DNA of 33,470 nucleotides. It comes from Oehlia diaphana (taxonomy: Eukaryota; Glomeromycota; Glomeromycetes; Glomerales; Glomeraceae). The notes beneath the pieces are model-generated. The model was not told where the DNA came from, searched no databases, and worked only from the letters and a program-made list of their open reading frames with translations. The stretch's first letter is position 1. Each line of letters opens with the position of its first letter. Shown one piece after another: positions 1 to 10,020 of this stretch. Where the stretch lies: NCBI GenBank assembly GCA_003833135.1, contig QZLH01000264.1:8881-42350 (forward strand), given 5' to 3'. The position numbers and the translations under genes were made by a program.

Positions 1-635
1 TAATATCTTAACAGTTTAGGACTTGCTGAACTACTTTTAATTAATAAAGCAAGTCATTTACTTTAGCCAAAATGCTCAAACTATGCTTTAAAACATATGT
101 AAATAAACTATAATATTTATTTGTTTACATTATTTTATATTATAAGTTATTTAATTTAAATGTGTTTATATTTAAGGCAAAAGTAAAATTTTATTTTATA
201 AAGTATTTCAGTTAGAAAGTATTTTAATGTTTTTGTAAATGAAAGATAAAAAAATAGTTAAAATAAAAAAAAAAACAAAAAACCGTAACACATAATAATC
301 AACATGTTGCATAAATCAGAAATCCTATTTTAAAATAGATAAATCCGATTTTTTTTCATTTGACCTGTGTGTTATGGTAAATCAATGGGTGTATGATTTT
401 AACACTGATGTAATGTGTAACTGAAAGGGAATGAGTGAACAATTATAAAAGGAAGTAAAATATGACTTCCCCAAAAATGAAGTTGAAAAGAAAAAAAAAA
501 AAGAAAAAAAAAAAAATTATTAAAGAATAAATAAGTTGATATAATTTACAAATTTACGTACTAATGTTTTATTTATTTCATTAAACCAAGCATATCATTG
601 TATTTATTTATACTATTAATAAAGAGAAGTTTTGT
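1..635. other. AT-rich intergenic, no gene seen
   Basis: No open frame of note and no recognisable motif. It holds A-runs (about 264-280 and 490-520) and general AT-rich sequence. It is the distal upstream region of BTB copy 1. Confidence 0.5.
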
Positions 636-680
636 TAATACCTAAGGTGGCAACGTGATTTATCACGGGCTTAGGTATTA
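636..680. repeat. Inverted-repeat hairpin upstream of BTB copy 1
   Basis: Perfect 11-bp arms TAATACCTAAG (636-646) and CTTAGGTATTA (670-680) enclose a second inverted pair, CGTGAT (654-659) and ATCACG (662-667), with a 2-nt loop. A GC-richer palindromic stretch follows, including CGGTTAATAACCG at 694-706. The composition contrasts with the AT-rich surroundings. The other BTB copies do not have this hairpin next to their promoter boxes, so it is probably a small foldback element or MITE remnant inserted here. Confidence 0.6.
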
Positions 681-721
681 CACCGGTCGTGACCGGTTAA
701 TAACCGTGACCTAATGTTGAT

Positions 722-743
722 GATCAACAAGCTGCAGTAGCAA
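722..743 (+). promoter_or_regulatory. Conserved BTB-family promoter box, copy 1, TATA segment missing
   Basis: The block beginning GATCAACAAGCTGCAG recurs upstream of all five BTB genes. In copies 2-5 it is followed within about 30 nt by TATATAAGG or TATATAAAG, and it starts 94-98 nt before the ATG. Here the distance is 73 nt and the sequence goes from CAATTTAAG straight to the CAATCATTT segment that in the other copies lies downstream of the TATA box. Roughly 21-25 nt holding the TATA box are absent. Confidence 0.7.
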
Positions 744-794
744 TTTAAGTAGTCAATCATTTTCTTTTTCATTTCTTTATTTCTCCTATAAATT

Positions 795-2280
795 ATGGTT
801 GATAAAAAATTTTACCGAAATTATCTCAAAATTTACTTGAAATTTTAAATGACGATGAATACTATGATGTTACTATTGAAGTTGGTAATGATCCTTATAT
901 AAGGATATTTCGTGCTCATATGGTTATCTTACATTATCATTCCACGTATTTACGAAGAATTTTGTCAACAAATAAAAATCAAAATCATGGAACTTTGGTG
1001 CATATAACATTACCAAGTATTTTACCTGAAATTTTTCAAATAATATTAAGGTAAGAAATAGGATATTATGAATTAAATTTATTACAAAATTATTGTATAG
1101 TAAATTATTTTAAATTTGCACTTTTTATTTTAGATATATTTATGGTGGAAGAATTTCTTTGGAGAAATATAATACTTCAGATATTATTAAAGTTTTAATT
1201 GCAGCGAGTGAACTTGGTCTCCAAGAATTAGTCACTTATATACAATCCTTCTTGATTAAAACTAAGGCAGATTGGATGGAACTAAATTTTAATTTGATAT
1301 ATCAAATAAGCTTTGAGAACCATTCTTTCTTGGAACTTCAAAATTTTTGTACTAATTTAACCTCCAAAGAACCAGATAAGATAATCAGTTCTTTAAATTT
1401 TGCTTCAATTCCAGAAAAACTTTTGATCACAATTATTCAAAGTGATAATCTTCAAATGGATAAAATTCAAGTATGGAAAAATGTACTTAAATGGGGACTT
1501 GCTCAAAATCCAGAACTTCCTTCTGATACTGCAAATTTTTCAAAAGAAGATTTTAATACTTTGAAAAATAGTTTACAGCAATGTATTCCATTTATTAAAT
1601 TTTATAATTTGACTTCAGACGAATTTTTAAACGAAATATTACCTTATAAAAAAGTTTTACCAAAAGAATTATATAATGATTTATTAAAATATTTTTTGGA
1701 TTCTAACAACAAATCAATTAAACAATCAGAATCTCGTATGGCTACTAAGAAAAATAATATTGGTTCCAAAATCATTACAATTCAACATGCTGAATTAATC
1801 TCAAAATGGATTGATAGTTTAGAAATTACGGATGAGATAGAAAATGTGTACAAATTTAAATTGTTACTTCGTGGATCTCGTGATGGGTTTACAGTTAAAA
1901 AATTTCATGAATTATGTGATAATCAATTTCGTACTATAACAGTTATTAAATTAGAGAATAGTGATGAAATTTTTGGAGGATATAATCCAATTAAATGGGA
2001 GTCTAATGATTCTATTAATTTTGGCACTACTAAGAAAAGTTTTATATTTTCTTTTGAGAATAAAGATGATATTGAAAATTATATATTATGTCGTGTGAAA
2101 GATGAAAAATTTGCTATAGTAAACCATTATCGTTTTTGTTCAGCATTTGGTAGTTTTGACCTTAGTATAATGGGAAAGATTGTACGTTGTAGGAAAGATC
2201 ATTACGAAAAACTAATCAGCAGAACAGCTGCTGATAAATTTTATATGGAAGATTATGAAGTATTTCAAATTCTAAATTAA
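795..2280 (+). pseudogene. BTB-BACK-TLDc protein, copy 1, 5'-frameshifted
   Basis: Exons are 795-1050 and 1134-2280; the 83-nt intron (GTAAGA..TTTTAG) sits at the same phase-2 position as in the paralogues. The exons encode a BTB domain (YYDVTIEVG, then FRAHMVILHYHSTYLRRIL), a BACK region (about residues 124-250) and a TLDc domain (LLLRGSRDGF, GGYNPIKW) ending FQILN. BTB-BACK proteins are typically Cullin-3 adaptors; TLDc domains are linked to oxidative-stress resistance and V-ATPase binding. Exon 2 is fully open for 382 codons. However, the ATG aligned with the other copies is in a different frame from the rest: one T is missing near 810-813, where paralogues read AAA TTT TTA CCG. The next in-frame ATG is inside the BTB domain (HMVI). 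With the TATA loss, this is probably a recently silenced copy; an assembly error at a homopolymer is the alternative. Confidence 0.8.
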
Positions 2281-2629
2281 ACCCATTAAACTAATTTGCA
2301 ATAGTAGGTATTATTTATTATTATTTATTTATTATTTACCAATTTTATTTCCTTAAATTTAAATCGCCCTATTTATATAAATTGATGTATTGTTAGTAGG
2401 CTGTATATAGATTTGACTGTAAGACCATAATGTTAGTAAATCATTTATAATGATTATTAATACCAGATCATAAGATAAAAATCATCTTATAATAAATAAA
2501 ATAAAATAGCCCTTTTTCATGTAAAAATATTGTGTTTATTTATATTTAATAAAACCTAAATATATATAATCACATATAAAATGAATAGGTATTTCTATAT
2601 ATAATATAATGATATACGGATATTTATGG
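2281..2629. other. Convergent intergenic region
   Basis: Lies between the stop of BTB copy 1 (+) and the stop of the F-box gene (-). It contains AATAAA-like runs near 2493-2510 that could serve as poly(A) signals. No gene seen. Confidence 0.4.
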
Positions 2630-4094
2630 CTAATAATAAACATCTGTTTTTTTTCGAATCCAATCAAAATCTTCATAATCATAAAAGCAATCAAAGTCAC
2701 ATCTTTGAACTATTCCTTTTACTTCATATTTTTTAACCAGCTCTTTCAATTTATCCATCTCTTGATTATCATCAAAATTCAACATATTGATTTGTAATAT
2801 CATAGGATGTCTATCTTTCCAGTTATCAAAAAATGATTTTAATAATTTAAATTTAGGTCCAAATTTCCGATTAAAATAAATTTTAAATTTATACAAACTT
2901 ATTGGCGATGATCTAATTAATATTTCAAATAAACTTTCATATGTAAAATACAATTCATACTCAAAAATTAATCCACTTAAATTTTGACAATTAATTAATA
3001 ACCTTTCAAATTCAGGAAAATTTTGTTCTTTAATTGGCATATTAAGATATCTAAGATTTGGACAATTCTTATAAATTGCTTGAATAAGTCTTCTATTATA
3101 ATCAGAATCACTAATAATACCACTATGGCAAAGAGTGATTTCATGAAGATGACCATTTGTAATTTTAATCATTCTATCTAAATTTTGATGCGATTCAATA
3201 TTGGCTATTAATACTTTTAAACCAGCTAAAGATACTTTCTCCAAATGAAACCAATTTGTTTTATTTCTAGCGTATTTATACCAGAAAGATTTACCTATTT
3301 TCAAACTACTTAAATTTACAAAATATGAAAGAAATTCATCTTCAGTATCCCAATTTGTTTGCAGATGTTGAATAGTATCTGCTTTTTTAATTAGTGATTT
3401 TTCAATAATTTCAATAATTTCGAATTGTACAGAAATTCTACATTCAATTTTAATTTCGTTCAAATTATTTTGATTTTCAATTAATATTAAGCTTCCAGAA
3501 ATGTCATCAAGAAATATAATATGATATATTAGTTTATTAATTGATTTAGCTATTATAGCTAATCCTTCCACAACATTTTTATCCTTATTATCACAATGAA
3601 GGAATTTAAGACTTGAAAAGCATTTTTCAGCCCATGAAATATTATGTAATTGATATTTAAAATTAAATGGAATAAAAAGTGAAAGAAATTTAGTATTTTT
3701 GTTAATAAATAATTTTAATAATTCATTTATTATAATATTAATATTCGACTTTTTGATATCTCTTAATTTGATCAAATCCTCTAAAAGTTGTAAATCTAAA
3801 TGTCTCCAGAAGATAATGTAATTAAATGAAAGTGGTTGATAAGTTTCTGTGAAAAGATCGTTGATTCCTTGCTTCTTCAAAATATCTCGAGTCTTGTGAA
3901 AAATGTGAAAGTATAACATTAAATAATATACTCTCTGCTTTTTTAGTTAAAGGAATTCTTCCAGGAATTTTCCATAATACCGGTACTGCTACCTCACACC
4001 AAATTCTACTAACTAAAAGAAATGAATAAAGTGATATACTGTCATTTCGCAAATTTTTTGATATCAAATAAAGTACATCTCTGTCGAACTTCAT
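2630..4094 (-). pseudogene. F-box protein with leucine-rich C-terminal part, frameshifted
   Basis: Read on the minus strand from the ATG at 4094. The N-terminus MKFDRDVLYLISKNL..SFLLVSRIWCEVAVPVLW is a typical F-box, in the form with a conserved W-C and VLW that is abundant in Rhizophagus. F-box proteins recruit substrates to SCF ubiquitin ligases through Skp1. A leucine-rich region follows (CPNLRYLNMPI, NCQNLSGLIFE), ending at TAG 2630-2632. The first frame runs to about 3885 (SHFSQDSR); the protein then continues in another frame as DILKKQGINDLF. The junction reads GACTCGAGATATTTTG on the minus strand, as if one GA were lost from a GAGAGA run. The joined length would be near 490 aa, about normal for the family. 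An upstream ATG at 4217 in the same frame adds 41 residues without family features, so 4094 is preferred. It converges on BTB copy 1. Confidence 0.75.
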
Positions 4095-4217
4095 TTTTTT
4101 TAGGGAAGAAAATTTTTTCAATTGCGAGTTTTGAGAAAAAAAAGATGGGCGCAATAGATAATCTAAAATTATTTTATTGATGCGACACTTGAGATACTCG
4201 TGACCACAAAATTTCAC

Positions 4218-5588
4218 ATATCGTTATTACGTAATTGTCTTGATCAAATAATTAAATTTGTATTGTTATATAACTAATAAATTCAATAATTATCCCCTTT
4301 TTTTGTTAAAAATTGAATAATTATGATATAAATTTGCTCGTAGAGGTATTTTAATCGTGTTAACATAGTATGAAGATGAAAAATTATTTGTAGAACGAGG
4401 TTACGTCTTTCCCTTTAGATATATTAAACATATTTTATAAAGTTTATGTATGTACTAATATAGTTAATTTATTTAATAATTAATTAATATAATTAATTTA
4501 TATGATAAGTTGTATATTTTTTATTATTAAAATTTTATAATAAAAATACACGAGAAATTTTCTTCAATAAAATTTTGGATGGAGCTTTATTTAAATATAC
4601 ACTTATTTTTATTTTGAAGTATTTATTTGTGTGCAATTGTATTCTCTAACAAAATTGTGGTACCTTATACATAACTGATTTGAACATTTTTTTCTTATAT
4701 TTTATTGGACCCAAAGCTGTTAATGAAAGCAACGAAATAACTAAAACATATATTGGTCAACAGATAGTACATAAAAACAGCCAGCCATAAATATCATCCT
4801 TTGACAAAAAAATATATCATCAGAAATGACTAACATTTATTCATATAACACAAGCAACCAAAGAAATTATTCGTGCTTCGTCTCTATTTCTGATTAAAAA
4901 TCTTTTACGAGAAAAAAAGTTGTTACCCTAGTAATCAGGACCTTTCTGGGATCTCTGCTTCCCTATCCTATTCCACAGGAGATATCTTTTCAGACGTTTA
5001 GACAGAATAAATAAAAAATACTAACACAAAATATATTCATAGTTGTACTAGAGTAACAACACAATGGATCAAGAGCATCATCCATGGAAAAACTTCTAAC
5101 TCATGTTGATGATAATTTTGACTACCTCTATGGTATCGTAACTTTGGCTAGAGATTGATATTTTCTTCTTTACAGTTCAGGCGAGATTAATCAAGCAAGT
5201 AAAATTCCCCATACTATCGAGTTTACAAAAAAGCCTTAGATAAAAGATCCTAGGAGTATTAGACATTACGTAACAATGTGAAGAAACTTTTGGTTGTAAT
5301 CGTTGATATAATAAAGGATAGAGCATGTATGGACAAATCCCCAGAGAGTAAAAAGGTTAGAATAGAGGAAAAAATAATTTATGTGTAATAGTATGCAAAC
5401 ATTAACATAGAAACAACCACATCCCGAATTATGTTTTTGCACTGTATTAATAAAAAATTTTTTCTTTGGTAAAAGTGATCTAGTTGCAGTCTGCAATGAA
5501 GTGGATGTGATTTTTTTTGGTGTGAATAAAGTACATAGTGATAATAATTAATTATCAAGTATGGGGTATTGACTTGTATAGAAAAAAA
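4218..5588. other. Intergenic, no convincing gene
   Basis: No recognisable product. A 24-codon frame on the plus strand (5084-5158, starting MEKLLTHVDDNFDYLY) has coding-like composition but is too short to call. A 76-codon minus-strand frame at 5266-5496 has no family features. Confidence 0.4.
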
Positions 5589-5756
5589 ATGCCAGACTTT
5601 GTGGCTAAGATCACTAAGCTTGAGGCTGAAAATTTTGAGTTAGAGCCTAGGCGTAATGTTGAGATTGCAAGGTAAATGCCGAAATAATGAAACTAAGAGA
5701 CGTCAACAAGAGAACAAACAGCTAACTTTACTTCAATCAGAAATTATTTCTAAGTA
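5589..5756 (+). pseudogene. Coiled-coil protein remnant
   Basis: ATG at 5589 opens a frame MPDFVAKITKLEAENFELE, with heptad-like L/I spacing and an E/K-rich composition, that stops at TAA 5673-5675. A second stretch in another frame (about 5701-5756) reads RQQENKQLTLLQSEIISK and then stops. Both look like pieces of one alpha-helical coiled-coil N-terminus broken by a stop and frameshifts. It could be the 5' end of the decayed gene at 6063-6693. The product is not recognised. Confidence 0.45.
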
Positions 5757-5771
5757 AATTTGCTTGTGTTA

Positions 5772-5963
5772 CAAATTAAGGGACAATTCATGTCTCAAAT
5801 TAAGGGCCAATTCATGTCTCAAATTAAGGGACAATTCATGTCTCAAATTAAGGGCCAATTCATGTCTCAAATTAAGGGTCAATTCATGTCTCAAATTAAG
5901 GGTCAATTCATGTCTCAAACTAAGGGACAATTTATGCCTCAAATTAAGGGACAATTCATGTTA
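5772..5963 (+). repeat. 24-bp tandem repeat, 8 units
   Basis: Eight uninterrupted units of CAAATTAAGGGACAATTCAT plus GTCT start at 5772, 5796, 5820, 5844, 5868, 5892, 5916 and 5940. The twelfth base varies A, C, A, C, T, T, A, A; the A/C alternation suggests an earlier doubling of a 48-bp unit. Because 24 is divisible by 3, several frames stay open; one plus frame gives QIKGQFMS repeated (5760-6044). Unit 7 carries three substitutions (ACT for ATT, TTT for TTC, CCT for TCT). The array sits between two remnants of decayed coding sequence. Confidence 0.9.
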
Positions 5964-6062
5964 ACAAAGAGAAGCAGACTTTGTGATGTAAGATTATGTA
6001 CACATATTTCTTTCTCCTTTTATGATTTTCATCTTCAATTTTAATTACTAACTCATTAAGAA

Positions 6063-6693
6063 ATGGCAAGAATTCTTGAGAAAATCAGAGAGTGCTGGAA
6101 TGATGTAAATGTAAAACAATATATCATAAGTCTTAATCAACCACAAAACAGAGTTACTATATATCTATAAAGTCTGCAAGAAAGGTCTTGAGGTGAAATT
6201 TCAGGGATAATGAAGTCCATGATTCTAACAATTTAATTCTTCTTGAAAGAGGTAGGTATTCCTTGATTCACCTAAAGTACTCTCAATACTTTATTTGACT
6301 TTATATTTCTAAAGACACAGGACATACAAAAGAGTTGTATTTCAGTAAGGACATCCGAGATGCTACTGATGATTTATGTGATATCTTGTCTGAATGGTAG
6401 GATCACTTTCTGAGGTACTACAATTTAGGGTTATACAAAAGTGACCAATTTACTTCATAATGGACAGCTACAACATGAATTGAGAAGGTATATGTGAAAT
6501 GACAGCCATAACTTTAGAAATGACACTAAGTGAAATTGCTCAATTGAGCATTTATAAATTTAGAAGAAATCAAAGAGCCCACAAGGGGAAAAGACTTTTG
6601 CCATTAGACGTTTAAATGAGGCTTAATCAACACCAAATTATAGAGAAGTAATTGAAAAGTGTATCATGCTTGTTAATAGAACTTGTAGAAAAT
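6063..6693 (+). pseudogene. Decayed protein-coding gene, unrecognised product
   Basis: Coding-like sequence in successive frames. ATG 6063 to TAA 6168-6170 gives MARILEKIRECWNDVNVKQY and more. From 6203 a long frame reads RDNEVHDSNNLILLERGRYS, then KDTGHTKELYFSKDIRDATD and DHFLRYYNLGLYKSDQFTS, interrupted only by single stops TGA (6296-6298), TAG (6398-6400) and TAA (6458-6460). These look like point nonsense mutations because the sense on both sides continues in the same frame. Later pieces include FAIRRLNEA and NYREVIEKCIMLVNRTCRK, ending TGA near 6693. I do not recognise the family. Confidence 0.55.
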
Positions 6694-6776
6694 GATTTTA
6701 TTTTTTTTTATAAAAAGTTAATTTCTTGATTATTATAAAATTTTGCAATGATAAATTTTTCTGTAAGAAAAATCTT

Positions 6777-7680
6777 TTAAGTCAAAAAAAATTCATCAAA
6801 ATCAATAAATTTGTCAAGTCCATTCTTCACTAATAGTTTTTCAAAATACTTCTGATTAAAACTTTTAGATAATGCTTTACATGTAAGATAATCTAAATCA
6901 TCTTTATAATTATATGGAAGATAATCTTCACCTTTAGCACCTTGATTATTTTTTTTAAAATTTATATTTAGCAGTATCACCTTGATTATTTTTTAACAAA
7001 TAAAACCAATAAAGAAATATATTAAACACATCTTAGATAATTCATGATAAGTATGATTACATGACTCAATAAGAAAACATAATTTCTTATGAAATATAAG
7101 CAGTATCGTCTTAAAACGAATACCTTTTTCCTGTTTCATCATATCGACTGTGCCTGTAGGATCCACAATGCTATCATTATGTTGAAAATTAAGTGTTGAT
7201 TTGGTTTATCAAAAGATTCAAATTGACATGAACAATTGCAAATTTGGCACTAAACATGAAGAAAATAAAGTCAATGCAATCATTTTAAAGTAGAATCAAA
7301 AACCATTTTTATGAACTTACCTTAAATGGCCTCTGTTGGGTGTGCTCACGCAAATGTTCTGCAAGAAATAAATAATAGATAATTATAATTACTAAATCAT
7401 TAGAGGTACTTTGAATATTTTTTATACCTTTTAATTCAAGAATATCTCTCAGTAACTTTTCACAACCTTCCCATGGACATTTATAAATTAGGAGTTTTCA
7501 ATAAAAGACTCTACATAAGAACAGATTATAAAGTTTTAAAACCAAAGACTCTTCTCAAGTAAATAGTTAGAAAACTCACTTTAATTTGGCTAAATCCTTG
7601 TGATCATTGTAGACGTGATGTTCAAGTTTCTCCTGAGTATCAAAAAAACTGTGATCTATTTTAGGTTGACCATTTGTTGA
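6777..7680 (-). pseudogene. C2H2 zinc-finger gene remnant, four exons
   Basis: Minus-strand exons are about 7680-7580, 7510-7428, 7358-7321 and 7249-6777. They are separated by introns GTGAGT..GTAG, GTATAA..GCAG and GTAAGT..TTAG, with compatible phases (2, 1, 0). Exons 2 and 3 join to CPWEGCEKLLRDILELKEHL then REHTQQRPFK, a perfect C-X4-C-X12-H-X3-H finger with an HTGERPFK-like linker. Exon 1 ends in EKLEHHVYNDH, probably the helix of a preceding finger. Exon 4 begins CQICNC and reaches QHL, but the next histidine lies in another frame (HNDSIVDPTGTVDMM), suggesting loss of one base. A TGA also falls in frame at the start of exon 2 (VFY-stop-KLL). The last part ends LDKFIDFDEFFL at about 6777. 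It is likely a decayed nucleic-acid-binding protein gene; upstream exons were not found. Confidence 0.65.
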
Positions 7681-8220
7681 TCATTATCAGAAATTTTAAC
7701 TCTGGCAAAAAAATTTTTTGAATTTCAAGAAATTTTCTATTGCCAATCATTCCTTAATTTATTATTGATCTCATTTGATCTATCCATTTTCATAAAAAAG
7801 TCTCATTTATTCTTTAGATATATTAGTACTTTAGTACATAAGACTTAAAACTAGACTGATTTGTACAATCATTATGGAAACTTTTTGTGCTGAATTTTAC
7901 AAAAATCATTATTGACTTGATAGATCATGAAGAAATTTTTATTTCTTACTTTTGTGTTGATCATCAAAAGAATTTTTTTACACAAACAAAAAAAAATATT
8001 CCAAGATTTTCTAGTGAAATTAATTAATTATTTTATTAGAAAAAAAACTAAAAAGAAATAAAAAAAAATGGATCCTATTTAAGTTTAGAGCAAAAGATAT
8101 TATTTATTTAGCAAAAAATTTAAAAATTTTTTTTTTTTTATTTTATATTTTATAGGATGAAAAAACATAAATGTTTTAATTTTAATTTAACATGGTGATA
8201 CAGGCAACTATCAATCAATT
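7681..8220. other. AT-rich intergenic
   Basis: No gene recognised. Earlier exons of the zinc-finger gene, if present, should lie here on the minus strand, but no finger motif was found. Confidence 0.35.
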
Positions 8221-8761
8221 GTTATTAAAAAAAAGGAAATAATAAATTTATTATATCAGTCTAATGTAATTTGTTGTTCAGAAAATTTTTTTATACTAAT
8301 CTATTGAATCTATTGCTATTAAAAAAGTCCCAAAGAATTTTTTTATGTCCATTATACCATACCAATTTATTGTTATTATTAAAAAAATCCCAAAAAATTT
8401 TTTATATCTATCCATTATTATATCATATCGATCTATTGACTCTATTGTTAAAAAAAAAAATCTCAGAAAATATATTATACCGATCTATTATTAAAACATT
8501 GTATTATACTGAACTATTGTTATTATAAGAAATCCCAGAAAATGTTTTATACTGATATATTATTATTAAAAAAAAATCTCAAAATTTTTTTTATATCTCA
8601 TTAAATGTAATCTATTTTGTAAAAAAATCTTTATTAACTTATTAAGCTAACAAATGCAGTGCAATGTTTTTTTTTTAAAAAAAAACTTATTATGCTAACT
8701 ATTTATTATTTATTAGTAGTGTTTTTTATTACTAGAAACTAAAAAAAATCTTACTAAAAAA

Positions 8762-9123
8762 TTGTGGTGCAAACTTTTTGATAGTAATGCAGTCTCAAGT
8801 GACTTAATATCATGGACGTAACTTCGTACAGTATTGACATATGGCATAGTTAAAAAAAATATTTAAATAATTAAAACAAATAAAAATATTAATTAAATTA
8901 ACATGTTTTTTATTATTTACATATAATTAAAAATAATAACAATTAGTTACATCAAAAAGTTTATTATATAGTAATTATGTCAAAAGTTTATATAAAGTCT
9001 AAAAAAATCAATACAGCAAAAGTCATTTACGGCGTCACACGACAATGTGACGCTACTGACAGGATGGTCGGGACATTGAAAAAAAAATGACGTAACTACC
9101 TAAGGTTCAAAAGTCTGCACCAC
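8762..9123. mobile_element. MULE-like MITE
   Basis: The ends are inverted: left TTGTGGTGCAAACTTTT and right, on the complement, GTGGTGCAGACTTTTGA. They are flanked by the 10-bp direct repeat TACTAAAAAA (8752-8761 and 9124-9133). A 9-11 bp target duplication fits Mutator-like elements, but A-runs are common here, so part of the match could be chance. An internal 8-bp stem GCGTCACA (9032-9039)/TGTGACGC (9046-9053) marks a GC-richer core. There is no coding capacity, so it is non-autonomous. Confidence 0.55.
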
Positions 9124-9320
9124 TACTAAAAAACAATCAACAACTTTAAATAAGTTAATAATTGTCTATTACCAATCTATTGTTGCTAAAAAAAAATCTC
9201 AAGTATTTTTATTATATCTATTTATTGTATTATACCAATCTATTGGTATTAAAAAAAATCACCAAAACTTATTGTTATTAAAATAAAAAAAATCACAGAA
9301 AATTCTACATCTAGTATATA

Positions 9321-9507
9321 CAGTCAGCTCTTGATATAACGAACCCTCCGGTTTTCACCTCAGTTCGTTATAAAGTTATAGCGAAGAATTTTAAAGAATT
9401 TAATTGGTTGATTCGTTATAACGAGAAGTTACGGTCGTATTTTATTGGTTAGATGTCATGTGTTCGGAAAAATTCGTTGTAAAGTGGGTTCGTTATATCG
9501 AGAGCTG
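9321..9507. mobile_element. pogo/Tc1-mariner-type MITE
   Basis: A 187-bp element between TA dinucleotides (9319-9320 and 9508-9509), the target site of Tc1/mariner elements. The left end is CAGTCAGCTCTTGATATAAC followed by GAACCC; the right end, on the complement, is CAGCTCTCGATATAACGAAC followed by CC. The termini resemble pogo/Tigger-type CAGT...CTCTCG-ATATAACGAAC ends. The interior has further GTTCGTTATAA motifs and no open frame. It is inserted within the degenerate repeat field. Confidence 0.8.
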
Positions 9508-10020
9508 TACTTTACCGATCTATTATTAAAAAAATCCAAAAAATCTCGGAAAATTTTTTTATACTGAGCTATTACTAAAAAAAACAGAAAATTTTTTATC
9601 CATTGTACAATACCGATTTATTGTTATTAAAAAATGATTCCGTACTTATCTATTGTACTATATTGGTCTATTGTTACAGTATTGTTACTAAAAAAATCGC
9701 TTATACAATCTATTATTAAAAAAAATACAAAGAATTTTCCATCTATTATATTGTGATAGAAAACTTATTTGCCAACCTATTATTTTTTTACCAACCTATT
9801 GTATTAAAAAAAAATCCCATAAAATTTTTTTGTATCCATTATACCATATCGATCTATTGTTAAAAAATCTCAAAATATATTTATATCAATCTATTATTAA
9901 AAAAAAATTCAGAAATTTTTTTTATATCTATTCATTATACTATATTATAAAAAAATCCTAGAAAAATTTCTTATTATATTATACTGATCTATTTTATTAA
10001 AAAAAAATTACCAAAACTTT

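Larger units (their letters stand above)
8221..10020. repeat. Degenerate AT-rich interspersed repeat built on CCGATCTATTG
   Basis: The stretch is made of diverged units resembling ATTATACCGATCTATTG, then TTATTAAAAAAATCCCAGAAA, then a T-run. Clear instances lie near 8260, 8330, 8420, 8480, 8550, 9170, 9230, 9510, 9610, 9650, 9840, 9880 and 9980. Unit length varies (about 40-70 nt), so this is not a clean tandem array. Open frames across it, such as 8271-8528, reflect the repeat rather than a gene. Two DNA transposons (8762-9123 and 9321-9507) have inserted into it. Confidence 0.7.

Noticed and set aside
5769..5954. Minus-strand and alternative plus-strand open frames across the 24-bp repeat
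   Set aside because: They exist because the unit length is a multiple of three; they contain only the repeat peptide and have no independent coding support.
5772..5963. Possible CRISPR-like array
   Set aside because: Units are directly adjacent with no unique spacers, and the setting is fungal nuclear DNA.
8271..8528. 85-codon open frame
   Set aside because: It follows the degenerate AT-rich repeat (LLLLKKSQ recurring) and has no family features.
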